Shown here piece by piece: positions 1-11,627 of a stretch of DNA of 64,000 nt. The first letter of the stretch is position 1. Each line of letters opens with the position of its first letter. The DNA is taken from contig NC_045447.1 of the NCBI RefSeq assembly GCF_002776525.5, forward strand, positions 21,164,965 through 21,228,964. Direction: 5' to 3'. The DNA comes from Piliocolobus tephrosceles. Its lineage: Eukaryota > Chordata > Mammalia > Primates > Cercopithecidae. Both the position numbers and the translations under genes were made by a program. The notes beneath the pieces were generated by a model that saw nothing but the letters and a program-made list of their open reading frames with translations, ran no database searches and was not told the DNA's origin.

Positions 1-29
1 TGCTAGGCTCAGGGAATGTGGGGAAGAAT

Positions 30-250
30 AGCTCTGAATCAGTAACCTGAAGATACAACAGCAGATATAGACTTCTGTACAAATAGCGAGTGAAGATGTT
101 TATATAAGATACATCCAAAAGGTACCACATAGAAATATATATAAGGTAAATGTAAAGGAAAATAACTGCTCTCTTTGCCTAGGCAAGTCAAGAAAGATTT
201 CAGAGATGAAGTGCCCTTGGATTAAGCCTTGAACGATTATAGAAGCTCAC
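30..250 (-). mobile_element. possible L2 LINE relic
   Basis: The segment resembles the reverse complement of the L2 3' region, where a phrase like 'gccttgaacgattatag' corresponds to the usual 'gtcttgaaggatgagta'. It is strongly diverged and boundaries are guesses. It could be unrelated unique sequence. Confidence 0.35.
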
Positions 251-261
251 TTGTCACAGGG

Positions 262-430
262 CAGAGCAGTTAAACACATGGACTTTGGAGTCAAATAGGG
301 TTTGGAATGATATTCTGTCACTGGCTATCGGCATGACCTTGGGCAAGTTAATTAATTTCCCATTTTGCTGAAATTTACATGTTCTCATAAATAAAAAGGT
401 CTTTTAAGAATTGCATGAGATGAAATTATG
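262..430 (+). mobile_element. MIR SINE
   Basis: Follows the MIR core in order: 'acatggactttggagtcaa', then 'tgaccttgggcaagtta', then the region matching 'tttcctcatctgtaaaatg' in degraded form. MIR is an ancient tRNA-derived SINE that is no longer mobile. Confidence 0.75.
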
Positions 431-1344
431 TGTGGATGTATGTAAGTATGTCCACATATACTTAGCATTGTGCTTCTCAGAGAGAAATCCCTCAAAGTAG
501 AGCTATTACCATTGTAATCACTTCTGAGAGTGGCAAAAATGAATTGAGCAGAACATTCCATCGATACATAATACAGTAAGTCCATGAGTATCAAAAAAGC
601 ATAACATGTATAACATGTTCTTGGCTTTAAAAAACAGAAATTTGACTTGGCATTGAGTATTATATGTCAAGACTGATGGCAGAAAGCGCAATAGATTGTT
701 AAGAAGGTAAGGTTGGAGAGGCAAAGGATACCTGAGACTGAAGGATTTAAAATTGTATGTCAAGTGATACTGTATGTAATTGGGAGGAGTTTATCACTAA
801 GGAATAGAAAAAATTAACATAATATCCCAAGAAGATCCACTAGAATGGAAGATGAGAAAGTACAACGGCCATATCTGGCTTACTACTTTCCATAGGGACT
901 TAACAATGCCTTTCTCCTTGTAGAAGCTCTACAGATTTTTGCAGAGTGAGCAAGTGAAGGAGTGGCAGTGGCATCTGAAAGACAGACAAGTTTGCTATAG
1001 CAGTTCAGGTACAGAATACCAACCACTTGACTTATGGCAGGAGAAATAGTTTCAGAAAAGTTAGGAGGCACAACTGTGAGGATTGGGTACTGGCTCTGTA
1101 TGTTGAAAAGAAGGGAAGCATCAAAGGTGATCTAGACTCTACCATGGGTCTCCAGGAAAAATTCCAAAGAAATAGGATTAATGGTGAATCATATTTTTTG
1201 CTGGTCCAGTCAGGTGTTTGCTGGTCCATATGTTTCTGACAAATATGTCAGGTGTTTCTGACATACTTGGGTGCAACAATGTCGGGGGAACCACATGAGA
1301 TCATAGGTTTGCAAACTGTAAAGTAACAGTGTAATAGTAAATGA
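431..1344. other. no gene seen; weak L2-like trace
   Basis: AT-rich sequence without a supported gene. Open frames reach only about 70-80 codons and overlap on both strands. Around 1000-1170 there is faint similarity to the reverse complement of internal L2 ('gtgaggattgggtactgg' region). A short hairpin-like cluster of 'tgtcag/ctgaca' words lies at 1200-1262. Confidence 0.5.
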
Positions 1345-1450
1345 TATTTATCCATTGACAGATAATTGGATAGCTATTGTGGGCCAGGCACAATTCTAGG
1401 TACTGGGGTAGAGCATTAAGCAATGTCTTATTGTTCATGGATCCAGTATT
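1345..1450 (-). mobile_element. L2 LINE fragment
   Basis: Contains the reverse-complement L2 3' signature 'gggccaggcacaattctag' followed by 'gtactggggtagagcattaa', matching the usual 'gtgccaggcactgttctag...ggcgctggggatacagca'. Old 3' fragment. Confidence 0.7.
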
Positions 1451-1599
1451 CTAGTGTAATAAGAACTTTTCTGATTTTAAGTTAGTCAAGAAATACACAT
1501 TCTCCTTCACTCACAAATAACTAACATGGATTAAACTCTTTCATTATACCAGGAGTTTCATAGAAAGAATATCATTTAATTCTGGGAGAACACTTGAGA

Positions 1600-1735
1600 T
1601 GAGCATATCATTCCTATGTTGAAGATGAGAAAGCTAAGACTTCAAATATTTGAGTAGCATTACAAGGTTCACATAGATTCAAAGTGGTAAAGCTAATATT
1701 TGAAACTGGGTGGAGAAGGTGTCATGACAGACTCT
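1600..1735 (-). mobile_element. MIR SINE fragment
   Basis: Reads as reverse-complement MIR: 'gaagatgagaaagctaaga' (usual 'cagatgaggaaactgaggc'), then 'cattacaaggttcacatag' (usual 'ttgcccaaggtcacacag'). Confidence 0.65.
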
Positions 1736-3060
1736 TTGGGATGATGCAAGGACAGGAAAATGCCATGTAATTTGAAAAGGCATCACAAATAATATAAGTG
1801 CATATTTAGAAATTAAAATAAAACTTTTTTATTTTTTAAATATAAACTACAAATCTAAAAGCTAAACCAATCTGGGGTGAGGGGACTGTTGGGGGTATGA
1901 GTTTAAAAGCCTAGGAAATTCTTTCCTAGCTAAAATATTGACAGGACTTTCATAAGGCCCCTTCCCAGTTAAGAAGTTCAGTCACTTACATTTTAAACTT
2001 AAAACTATTAAAAACAACATCTCTACAACCCCATGAAGTTAAATACCCTTGTTAAAATGATCACATATATTTCAGTTAAATAATAGCCGTGGGAGAGGAC
2101 AATTAGCAGATGCGGTCAGGAGAGAAAAAGATATGTTTTTCAGATGAGATTGGAAATGAGATGGAGAGTCAATGAGGCAGAAATATACAAGACACTTTTT
2201 TTTACCCTGAAGTTTCTTGAATTCTGTTACTAATGATACCTTAAGATTCTTAGAGGTCTGACCAGAAAAGACACATTGTGATCAGGGAAGTTGAAGGAGA
2301 CTTTCAAAAAGTCTAACCACAACTGACTTTTACCTAGTTCTTTCTAGAAAGCAGTGTTGCTCCTCCATCCTTGTTGCATTTATCGATCACTTGAACTGAG
2401 AAAGAATCGGTCATTACGGTTTTGTACCTAATCCCAAAGGGAGAAAGAAGGTAGAAATCTGGTTTCTTGAAAAGGAGAAGGTCATCAGCTTGAAAGAGCA
2501 GACAAAGTACTCAACTCAAATTCTATTCCCTGATTCCTGCAAGTCTGCTTGAAATTCCACCACTATTTGCCATCATTCTGGATTTTGATGGATTTTGGTC
2601 TTCTAGTCTGGCCACAGAAATGCAAACATCTATTTGTGGTCTTTCACAGGATGCTTTGTACTTTTAGTTAAAAAGATGAAGGGGGATAGTAGAAATCTCT
2701 GTGGGTGAGTGAGGGGGGAAAAAGGATTTGATGTTCAAGTGAATCTAGGTTTAATTTCTGACCCGTAAATTTACTAACACTTGTTCATCTTGTCCATCAT
2801 TGTTTTTAGTGAACCAAGAATACCTCATGACAACTCAATAAACATTTGTTAGAAAACAAATGGGTGACCTTGAATAGCTCTTTTTCTCTCTCTCATTCTC
2901 ACCTACTCTCTTTCTCATCTCATAGCAAAAGTCCATCAGTGATAGAATGAAATGATATGGACAATTCTAAGCCAGTTCCTGCTCCACAAAAAATATCAAA
3001 AAATTACATTTCTTTTCCTCTAGAATTAAGAAAGTTTAATTCCCAACTATACTATGCAGT
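1736..3060. other. no gene or clear repeat recognised
   Basis: AT-rich unique-looking sequence. A pyrimidine-rich CT stretch lies at about 2880-2930. No open frame above 60 codons, no RNA gene and no mobile element that I can name. Confidence 0.5.
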
Positions 3061-3061
3061 A

Positions 3062-3250
3062 GCCGTTTCTTTGATCAGATCAATAATTCTCTGAGACTTG
3101 ATTTCATCATTGATACAAAGGAAGGGATAAAGATCTGTTCCCATTCACCTCTCAGTTGCTCTGAAGATTACAAGATTTTATGGAATTACATACATTTGGT
3201 AAATAGCACAGCACTGTTTAAATGTTTATTATCATTATCCTTATCATAAT
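3062..3250 (+). mobile_element. MIR SINE
   Basis: MIR 3' half in plus orientation: 'ctgagacttgatttcatca', 'gaagattacaagatttta' and 'gtaaatagcacagcactg', ending with the ATT-rich tail 'ttattatcattatcctt'. Confidence 0.65.
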
Positions 3251-3864
3251 TGTGCAGATGTGGGTCAAATTCTCACTGCAGACCCATCTTTCTTTGGTTG
3301 TGGGAGCATCTACTGTGTCCATAGCAATCTTAGAGTCATTATTTTTAAAATCCCACTATGTTTTCATTAACTAAGTCTACCTTTAAGAAGCCGGATGCTT
3401 TCCAGTGCATCTAATTGCGTAAAGCAAAAGATCCTAAAGGAATTTATGTGGCCTCAAGGAGCATTATTAATGGAGGTCCCTTCTAGAGATGTAATTTTGG
3501 AAGCAATTTTCCATGAAATTGCTGAATGTGTGTATCCATATAAATTTGAGCCCATTTGGTACAATTATAATTTAGCCCAATGATTGCACTAATGACATTT
3601 TCAGTAGATATTCTGGTTTGAAAGGAAGGGATACATTTATTACATGTGTATGTAAAACATATTTCAAACTGGATTGTCAGATAAACGTTTCCATGAGGGC
3701 TTCCATATGTTTTTTCCACTCATCTTCACTGACACACGACCACAATGGATTCTACAATTGAGTAAGGGAAATATCTGAGTCTGAATTGTCTTTAGTTAGA
3801 GCTGAAATATAGCTCAACAAAAGGAATTACATTTCGTCACATTTTGTGACCTATCAGACTAACA
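3251..3864. other. no gene or clear repeat recognised
   Basis: AT-rich sequence with two overlapping opposite-strand frames of 62 and 78 codons (3395-3583 plus, 3483-3719 minus). Neither shows a recognisable domain, and they overlap each other, so neither is called. Confidence 0.45.
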
Positions 3865-4125
3865 AAGCAGGTGATTTATAGGATGGATTTTGGAACCAGC
3901 CGGGGCCAGTTTTGAATTCTGGATCTGCCCCACAGAGCAGATGGCATTGAGCTTTAGTTTTCCACCCTTAAAAAGGAAAATAGTAGTATCAATCCTTAAA
4001 GGTCTCCCAGGGTTGTCAGAATAACAACAGCAAAATGCACAAATATAGGCAAAGTTCTTAACACAATACCTGGCATATAATGTACTCTTTAAGTGATTAA
4101 TGTATATGACATCTTCCTAAGATAT
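3865..4125 (+). mobile_element. MIR SINE, nearly complete
   Basis: Ordered MIR landmarks: 'ggatggattttggaaccag', 'tttgaattctggatctgcc', 'gctttagttttccaccctt', 'cccagggttgtcagaata', and 'acaatacctggcatataat' near the 3' end. Confidence 0.75.
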
Positions 4126-4150
4126 TGATTTCAGATAGAATCAAAATAAA

Positions 4151-4174
4151 GTGTGTGTGTGTGTGTGTGTGTGT
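4151..4174 (+). repeat. (GT)12 microsatellite
   Basis: Twelve uninterrupted GT units, then a degenerate TG-rich flank to about 4198. Likely length-polymorphic. Confidence 0.95.
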
Positions 4175-5859
4175 AATGTGTACTTCTCTGTGTGTGTAAC
4201 CATAAAACCTGATGTTCAGAATGGCTGTGTAATGAGTTCAAATAGGTCCAAAGATATACAATTGATTAAGCAGTTGTGCTGGCAGCAGAATGATCTTTCA
4301 AGGACCTCAGAGATAAATCAGTCCAGTCTCTTATATTTCAAGGACACTGAATTAAGAAGGAATAATTGACTTGTCGTAGCTAGCGGAAGCAACAAGACTG
4401 GCCCATTAGACTTTGTAAGTTCAATTCAATATTATCTCATTAAAACACACCTTTTCCCAGAGTGCCACACAGCCTTTTCTCCACCCACTGCCTTCAGCTT
4501 ATCTTTGCTTCATGTACCCAGGTTATTGGGCTTCTCTTTCACAAATGAAATATATATGCAACCCTAAACCATATGTCTCTTCTATTTTTTTCCCCAAGAC
4601 AGCAGGAAGGCATGGGTGTTGGAGAGTGTTTTTCATATATTCCGCTTACAGAAATTCAAAATACAGCCTTAGCAGCCTGTGTGTGTGTGATGTTCCCTCT
4701 CAATTATGCTTCTGTAGGACATCAGGAGCAACTTACAGGTTACCATGCTCCTCAATTGTCCTCAAAGAGATCAGTGTCAGAGCTGATCATGGCAGTGTCA
4801 ATGATTCTATACATATTGGGTATTTATAGTTATTTTGCCCCCTTGAGTCTACAATCAGGTTCTCTTGTCATCAGTCAGCAATCATCATGGCAACACAGCT
4901 GTTAATTTCCATACATGGTTCTCTCTTATGCTCCTTACCCTCTCACCAAGCCAGTCTACAACCTTCCGTCTTCAGAGGCTTCCAAAGTAAAACATTCTAC
5001 CTATTATTTCTTCTCCATCATCCTTCAAAAGCAGATGGGACTGACTTTTTCCACAGGAAATGTAGCATTGTTCCTCTGCATCCTCACCACTTGCTTCCTC
5101 TAATTCTGCAGGTGTGGTTTGTGCCTCTTTCTCCTTTCTGGTGTTGCTGTCTCTCCAAGATAGCAGTGACTCTCCATTGATGGACAGCTATTTTGGGGAT
5201 CCTTTATTTATTTTTCTCCTTAGAACATGTGGCACTAATGATCATGTTAACCCTATTGCTTTCTAACTTTGAGTTTCATATGGAAAATAAAAGGTGCTCA
5301 TGAAGGAAAAAAAAAATTAAGAATAAAAATTTACCAAGAAACTGAAAAGAAAAAAAGGTCTTATTTTCATGCATTACAGTTAAAAATGATCTTCAAACTT
5401 AAATATATACTCCAGTGTCATAGTTATTCCCTATTATCCAGCATTATCACAATTCTAGTGTCACCACTCTCCACCCCAGGGTTTAAACTTCTCCCAGCCT
5501 TTTTGTCACTCACTTTTTAAAACCAGAGGGCCTTATACCACACTAAAAACACAGCACTGGAAGCAGAGGCTGAATCTTCTCTGTCTGTGCTTTATTTGCT
5601 TGTTTAATTTCATCTATGGTTTGCATTTATACAATTTATATTAAAAACAATTTTTTCTCTAGTTGGATTTTGTTGACAAGGATTTCCAGTGCCTTCGTTC
5701 TGCTGCATTGTTTGGGCTTGAACACCTGACTTTTGTGTCAGTAAGTTCTCCTTTACCCCAACTTGTAAAATAGAATCAGCTAATGGGTTTTCAAAATTTG
5801 TAAACAATGAAAATATTTTTAATAACAAGTTTTAGTCTACATCATTGAAATTTTACTGA
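4175..5859. other. no supported gene; open frames of 97-110 codons rejected
   Basis: Largely unique sequence. Plus-strand open frames at 4512-4829 (105 codons), 4573-4905 (110) and 4887-5180 (97) lie in two different reading frames over the same DNA. They show no domain, signal peptide or splice context, and their amino-acid make-up looks like chance translation. A-rich runs occur at 5308-5358. No repeat is clearly recognised. Confidence 0.5.
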
Positions 5860-6360
5860 ACTTCTTGTTTCATTTTGAATTTAATTATTTGATGAGATAA
5901 TATAATCAGTATAATGCATGATTATTTGGAATTTGCTGAAACATTTGGACTTTATATCATTAGATGAGAGAAAATCGTAAATGATTTATTTTCTTTGTAT
6001 ATTGCTAGGCTTCTTACCATGAAATATTTTCTTTCTTCCATTATAATAAAACTTTTTGCCCTAAATTTCAGTTTATTTGATATAAATATTGCTATACAAG
6101 CTTTCTTTCGATTTATATGTTCCAATATATGTTTTTCTCCTTTATTTTGAGATAAATAGTTCTTGTAAGTAACATATTACTGGCTGTCTTTGTTATTAAT
6201 TTTTTTTGTTTACTTACCTTCTTCTTTTTTTAATTATCACTTTCCTGTTTCTCTTAAATTGATACAGTTTTGGTTTCTGTTTTTTCCTATTCTAGTTTGA
6301 AAGTTACTTATTTGGTTTCTATTATTTAAGGAGTTTCCCACAATTGTTATCAAACATTCT
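5860..6360 (-). mobile_element. ancient L1/HAL1 LINE relic, antisense
   Basis: Read on the plus strand it resembles L1 ORF2 antisense. 'gtttatttgatataaata' followed by 'gctttctttcgatttata' and 'cctttattttgagataaat' lines up with antisense text of L1M/HAL1 reverse-transcriptase regions. No intact frame remains. Family and exact limits are uncertain. Confidence 0.55.
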
Positions 6361-6611
6361 ATTAATTTACTTTTTTCTAGCAACATCTAAGGTTAATCAG
6401 TTATCTATCAAAGACAGAGAAATCAGTTATGCTTCTTCTCTGACCCCCATCACCTGGTTGGAAGCATTGGAATTTGAATTCCAGATTGTTATAGAGAAAA
6501 AAGTACATATGTTTACCTTTCATGTCTAATCTAGACACCAATGTGGTATTTTCTTTACTCACAATTACTTATTGCCTATCATGACTTCCTTTTGTATTCA
6601 TTATTCTTATA

Positions 6612-6847
6612 CATGTGGAGTATCTTTAACCAAAAGAGCCAAAATACAAAATGTTTCAGAACAGAAACTCTTTCAGTGCTTACATAACACTCAAAGAAAT
6701 GCTCATTAGAACGTTTTGATATTTTACATTCTCAAATTGGGGATGCTCGACTGGTAAGTATGTACAAACATTCCAAAATCTAAAAAAATACACAATCTGA
6801 AAGACTTATTTTCCCAAGTATTTTGGATAAGGAATACTCAACCTCTG
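6612..6847. mobile_element. Tigger-type (TcMar) non-autonomous DNA transposon
   Basis: A 236-base element bounded by imperfect inverted repeats. The left end carries 'gagtatctttaaccaaaa' (6618-6635) and the right end is the reverse complement 'gagtattccttatccaaaa' (6821-6839). The interior word 'ggggatgctcgactggtaag' matches the known 'gggatgctcaaccggtaag' text of a common pogo/Tigger-like mammalian repeat. No transposase is present. I am confident it is a DNA transposon and less sure of the subfamily. Confidence 0.65.
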
Positions 6848-7499
6848 GTATATCTTTATGCACTAGAAATATTTTTGCTAGTGCTTTTTCTAAGTTCTTG
6901 TCTGCCCATAAATATCATTATTTATCTCTCATATTCAAGTTATAATTTAGTTGCATATAGCATTCTTATTTTACCTTTATTTTGTGACATAGTCACATGT
7001 TCCAGGGATTAAGTTGTGGATTTGGGACATTGTTCCCCCAATACCTGTGAGTCCTTGCTTGCCCCATGTTTCTTGGGTTCTCATTTGTGCTTTCAATCTT
7101 CCTGTACCTTTCAGATGCTGTGATACTTTGGATTTCCAGGAATAGGATGCTGTGGCAAAGTTGAAAAGTTTGAATGGTGAGTAACAACTGTGAAATTAAA
7201 AGGGAGTGGCAGGATTGGGTGGGTGAGGGAGCTGTCAGCATACTATTTTTAACCTGGCAGTCCCTGACAGCCTGTCAGGGATCTGTCAAGGTCACCCATG
7301 AAAGAATCCCCAGCTTCCTACTCTCTTGCTCAGTCACTGGCTAGAGGCTGCCCTGAGAACAGCATGATCTTGACTCAAAAGCTGGGATGGATGCTTACGA
7401 TGCTACTAGCTGAAGGCTATCAGCTAAGCACAGTCCAACAGCTGGACAGTGAGTTTTTTTCTTGAAGGGGATCTGGGAGTGCATCTCATGTTACAGAAA
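6848..7499. other. no gene seen; contains a short perfect hairpin
   Basis: No gene or named repeat. A 9-base inverted repeat with a 3-base loop lies at 7261-7281 (arms 'tccctgaca' and 'tgtcaggga'). The 82-codon minus-strand frame at 6993-7241 has no recognisable features. Confidence 0.45.
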
Positions 7500-7860
7500 T
7501 TCATTCTGAGAGATTTTTACTCTTCCAGATCACCAGTTTCTCCTTGATTCTGTCCATTCTGTTACTCAGTCTATCTCTTCTGTGGTTCCTGTTATTCTTT
7601 TCATTATATAACCATGTCAATTTCATTACTAAGACCTCCTGCTTCTTCTTTTATACAACCTCTTAATTTTGTTTCAGAGAAGCTCCGCTTACCTATTTTG
7701 TTAATAATGTTAATTACGCTTATTCTAAATTTCTTGTCTGCATTTTCTATCAGCATATTCCCCTCTTTGTTCTCTCCCTTTCATTGTGCTAGTTCTCCCA
7801 TATCCGTAATTCTTGTCCATAGCTTATGTTTATAGTTGACCTTAACTTCAAGACCGTCAG
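7500..7860 (-). mobile_element. possible antisense L1/HAL1 5' or ORF1 relic
   Basis: Pyrimidine-rich text such as 'gattctgtccattctgtta' followed by 'ctcagtctatctcttctg' resembles antisense ORF1-region sequence of old L1/HAL1 elements. Similarity is weak and by eye only. Confidence 0.35.
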
Positions 7861-8513
7861 CTAACTTTTTAAAGGGTGGAAGCTTCTACTGAAATCTTTC
7901 CCTCTCGGTTTTAGTAGGATTAAGGAATGGGTGGAATGTAGCAGGAAGAGAAGGATTTTTCCCACTGATCTCTCCAGATTTCTGGCCACTTGGGTTCTGC
8001 CTTGTCTCCTATCTGGAAATGGTCCCTCTATTTACAACTCTTTGTTACTAACAGCTTGAAGTGGGGATGGCTCACATAGCCCGGCCACCTCCCAGCCCCA
8101 TCAATACCCTTCTGCCCCTTGTGTACTCGGCATTACCATCCAGCAGTAGGAAATGCCCGTGGTATTGCCTCCAAGCCCTTCACTGCTGTTATCCATAGTT
8201 TCAAGTCTCTGGAGCTACTCCTTCCTTTAATTAAATGCCACCTTCTCTTGGCCTCTCTTACATTCCTCCTATTCTCTATTGTGAATATGTTGCTGTACTT
8301 ACTCAAAACCACATTTTTGACATTTCAGGTCTTACATGCAGATCACAGAGACAATAGCATGAACTCCAAATGCCATGTTGACTAGAAGACCCAGCTTAAC
8401 ACAATTTTATTTTTTCCCCCAATAAGAACATGGAGCTGCTCTCCCTGAAGTGAAAGGTGGGACCTGGAGCCCTAAACCCCAGAAGTTCCTTTGCATCTCT
8501 CCTCTGACTGCAT
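7861..8513. other. no gene or clear repeat recognised
   Basis: Moderately GC-balanced sequence with an 88-codon plus-strand frame at 8119-8385 that shows no domain. No transposable element recognised. Confidence 0.4.
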
Positions 8514-8528
8514 GGAACACGGTGTTTT

Positions 8529-8816
8529 TGTTGTTGTTGTTGTTTGTTTTGTTTTTTTTGAAACGGAGTCTCGCTCTGTCGCCCAGGCTGGAGTGCAGTG
8601 GCCGGATCTGGGTTCAGGCCATTCTCCTGCCTCAGCCTCCCGAGTAGCTGGGACTACAGGGGCCCGCCACCTCGCCCGGCTAGTTTTTTGTACTTTTTAG
8701 TAGAGACGGGGTTTCACCATATTAGCCAGGATGGTCTCGATCTCCTGACCTTGTGATCTGCCCGTCTCAGCCTCCCAAAGTGCTGGGATTACAGGCTTGA
8801 GCCACAGCGCCCGGCC
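8529..8816 (-). mobile_element. AluY, Old World monkey lineage
   Basis: A near-full-length antisense Alu flanked by a perfect 15-base target-site duplication 'ggaacacggtgtttt' at 8514-8528 and 8817-8831. Its poly-A tail appears as a T-rich/TTG stretch at the left. Diagnostic antisense words 'acaggcttgagccac', 'cacctcgcccggctag' and 'gcagtggccggatct' match AluY variants typical of macaques and relatives rather than human AluY. The clean duplication and low divergence indicate a fairly recent insertion. Short frames reading through it are artefacts. Confidence 0.95.
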
Positions 8817-8831
8817 GGAACACGGTGTTTT

Positions 8832-9459
8832 AAATCATTGGATTGGATGACTTCCAAGCTCACTTTTACTCATACATTTTATGATTCCAGGGTCCAAGAA
8901 TGATGGTATTATATGTAAGAACTCTGAAGCCTCAAAGAGAAGAGCAATTAGAATTCTTCTTTCTTTCCTATTGTTCATAAACAGGGTATTAAAATAGCCA
9001 CTAAAGAGCAGAAACATTTCACAAGCTGTTTCCTAGCTCTGATATTATACAAAGACAGAACACCCTACCCTCACTTCCCTTTTAATATCTCAAGTCTCTT
9101 CTTTCCTTCGTCTGTTAGAGAACATTTCTCCATTTTTCCATGTTCAATATTTATTCCATTTTTATTTAATTATTAATTATCTACATTGCAATTATTGCCA
9201 CCAAGTTGAGGGGAACATGTAGAGAAGCAGGTTGTGAATATCAATACTATGCTTGGTCCAGTTGGGGAAAACAGCTTTAGAAATGACTGGCCACTTGTGA
9301 GAAACTTGGCAGTGTTTCTTTCTCATTTTGACAAAAAGTATAAAGTCAAGTCTTCTTTCACTTTTATTTTTGGTAACTTTAACACAGTTTTGTTTTGAAA
9401 GTTGAGTTCAAGGAAAGACCTCGAAAATACCAATTAAGTGCCTCTGTTAAAAGCCACTC

Positions 9460-9462
<3 letters not shown>
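8832..9462. other. no gene or clear repeat recognised
   Basis: AT-rich unique-looking sequence. Only short opposite-strand frames are present. Confidence 0.4.

Positions 9463-9507
<45 letters not shown>
9463..9507 (+). repeat. poly-A run of 45
   Basis: An uninterrupted A homopolymer of 45 bases. No Alu or L1 body precedes it and no AATAAA lies immediately upstream. It could be the tail of an unrecognised retrocopy or a simple A expansion. The 73- and 79-codon frames through it (poly-Lys or poly-Phe) are artefacts. Confidence 0.95.
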
Positions 9508-9511
<4 letters not shown>

Positions 9512-10034
9512 CTATGGTGTTTGAGAAAAAAAAAAGTGAAAAAGAGAATCACAAAATTTCTAGGAGAAAAAACTCTGGGCACCATTAACCTTCCCCACAC
9601 AACATGGAATTATATGAAGACAGATTTCTTCTAGACGTTCATTGAAACTCAGAGCATATGCACACAGAAAGGAGCTTAGCCAAAGCAGTACTCTATAAGA
9701 GGGCTGATTATCTTATTCTGTGCACTCTGGGAACCTATATGTTGGTTATAATAAGTAAGTAGGATTTGCTCCAGTGAGATATCAGCCTATGAAAATATTT
9801 CCCAACGTGTGCTTTATAGAACAGTTATCTTACAAGATATGCTATAAAAAAGACCCTGTGATCAAACAAATTTAGGGAATACACCATATTCTCTGCTCCT
9901 GTGGAAGATTTCCTATGCATATTATCATGTCAGGTAGTTTAATTACATTAACCCAGCATTTCTGAAAACAGTTTCCCATAGTAACCTCTTTGCTCTGGTT
10001 CCTTGACACCTGTTGCTAAGGGCAGGTGGTACAT
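9508..10034. other. no gene or clear repeat recognised
   Basis: AT-rich intergenic-looking sequence with a 9-base A run near 9527. Nothing else stands out. Confidence 0.4.
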
Positions 10035-10260
10035 CATGGCCGGTAAGAGCAAAGCCATAGAAAATGAAGAACCTGATTTCAAATCCTGGTTCTTCTATTT
10101 AACAAGTGGATCTCTTTTGGCTTCACTTCCCTTGTCTATAAAAGAGAGACAATAATCATGATCACGTGGGATTGTTGTGTTCACAGGCAATAATATATCT
10201 AAGGAACACAGCTCTGTACCAGCCATGTGCAAAGGCTCAGAAATAGTAGCTAAAATAATA
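10035..10260 (+). mobile_element. MIR SINE
   Basis: Plus-strand MIR landmarks: 'ctgatttcaaatcctggtt', 'cttcccttgtctataaaag' and 'gggattgttgtgttcacag', with an ending near 'gctctgtaccagccatg'. Confidence 0.7.
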
Positions 10261-10562
10261 TGTAGTGATTTTTGAGGTTAGATTGATAATAATAATAAAA
10301 ACCCAAAAACAACAAAAACACCTGGAAGCGTAGAGAGTTATAAATATTAATACATGGATAATTTTGTTCTTCCTTCCATTGGTCGTAGAAAAATGTTAGA
10401 ATGAGAATAGAGACCTGGAAAAAGGTTTGCTATAGCGAGACAGATTTTTAAGTACTTCCTAAAGTTAGTTTTTTTTATTGCCCCTTCAGTGGAGCCCTTT
10501 CTATACCTGCATCCTTTCCACCCATGTCCATGTGACAGGATATTTCATGTTTCCTTTCTGCC
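10261..10562. other. no gene seen
   Basis: A short AT-rich interval with an 'aataataataaaaac' stretch. It ends at the T-rich tail of the next Alu. Confidence 0.4.
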
Positions 10563-10870
10563 TTTTTTTTTTTTTTTTTTTTTTTTTGAGATGGAGTCTC
10601 AATCTGTCTCCCAGCCTGGAGTGCGGTGACATGATCTCGGCTCACTGCAACCTCTGCCTCCCGGGTTCAAGTGATTCTCCTGCCTCAGCTTCCCAAGTAG
10701 CTGGGTCTACAGGTGCCCACCACCATGCCCAGCTAATTTTTGTATTTTTAGTAGAGTTGGGGTTTCGCCATGTTGGCCAGGCAGGGTTTAAACTCTTGAT
10801 CTCCAGTGATTCATCTGCCTTGACCTCCCAAAGTGCTGGGATTAGAGGTGTGAGCCACCATGCGCGGCCC
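10563..10870 (-). mobile_element. AluS-type SINE
   Basis: Full-length antisense Alu: a 25-base T tail, 'gagatggagtctcaatctg', 'ggctcactgcaacctctg' and an end at 'gagccaccatgcgcggcc'. A weak 6-base duplication 'tctgcc' may mark the insertion (10557-10562 and 10871-10876). The 160-codon plus-strand frame at 10478-10960 is the well-known Alu antisense translation and is not a gene. Confidence 0.93.
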
Positions 10871-10876
10871 TCTGCC

Positions 10877-11345
10877 ATTTACTTTTACACCTACCCCAAC
10901 ACGGGAGTTGCTTTCTATGACCTTTGTGTCCCTCTTGTCCCATTGTCTCTTTCTCAGTGATGAACTCTTAATGTCCTCACACATAGCCACTGCTCTGTGT
11001 AGCTGAAGAGGCCCCAGAGAAGCCTGAGGAGAGACACATTTTTGCCGTACATTGAACCTTGGGTGAAATTTGAAGTGAGAGTTCAGCAGCCATGTTTTCA
11101 CAGAACAGCTGACCCTAGCAGGTGGTGGTAGATTTGAATTTCGCTGTTAGTTTCTTTATTGCTAGATTAGGGAAAAAAATAAAACAAAACAAAGAAACAA
11201 AACATTCAAATGCATTTGGCAGGTGGTCTTATACCTCCAGCCTGGGTGCTCAGGATTGCAATGTTAAACTTGGTTAACTATGATTCAGAATTCAAGGAAA
11301 GGAATATCGCAGAGTATAGAGATAGAGTCCATGAGCTTTGATGTT
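10877..11345. other. no gene or clear repeat recognised
   Basis: Sequence between two Alus. The 96-codon minus-strand frame at 10811-11101 starts outside but ends within the Alu and is rejected. Confidence 0.4.
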
Positions 11346-11357
11346 AAAAACTATGAT

Positions 11358-11613
11358 CTTTGGGAGGCTGAGGCAGGCAGATCACAAGGTCAGGACTTTG
11401 AGACCAGCCTGGACAATATGGTGAGACCCCGTCTCTACTAAAAATACAAAAATTAGCCGGGTGTGGTGGTGGGCACCTGTAATTCCAGCTACTCAGGAGG
11501 CTGAGGCAGGAGAATTGCTTGAACCCAGGAGATGAAGGTTGCAGTGAGCCGGATCACACCACTGCACTCCAGCTTGAGCTACAGAGCAAGACACTTTCTC
11601 AAAAAAACAAACA
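11358..11613 (+). mobile_element. 5'-truncated AluS SINE
   Basis: Starts inside the left monomer at 'ctttgggaggctgaggca', lacking about the first 40 Alu bases, and runs through both monomers to an A-rich tail '(a)7caaacaaaaaa'. Flanks 'aaaaactatgatct' and 'aaaaactgagatct' differ at two bases and look like an aged target-site duplication. Confidence 0.9.
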
Positions 11614-11627
11614 AAAAACTGAGATCT

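Noticed and set aside
4512..4905. Overlapping 105- and 110-codon plus-strand frames
   Set aside because: Two registers over the same DNA, with no recognisable domain or splice signals and no conservation evidence.
10478..10960. 160-codon plus-strand frame, the longest in the window
   Set aside because: It lies over an antisense Alu and its translation is the well-known Alu antisense peptide.
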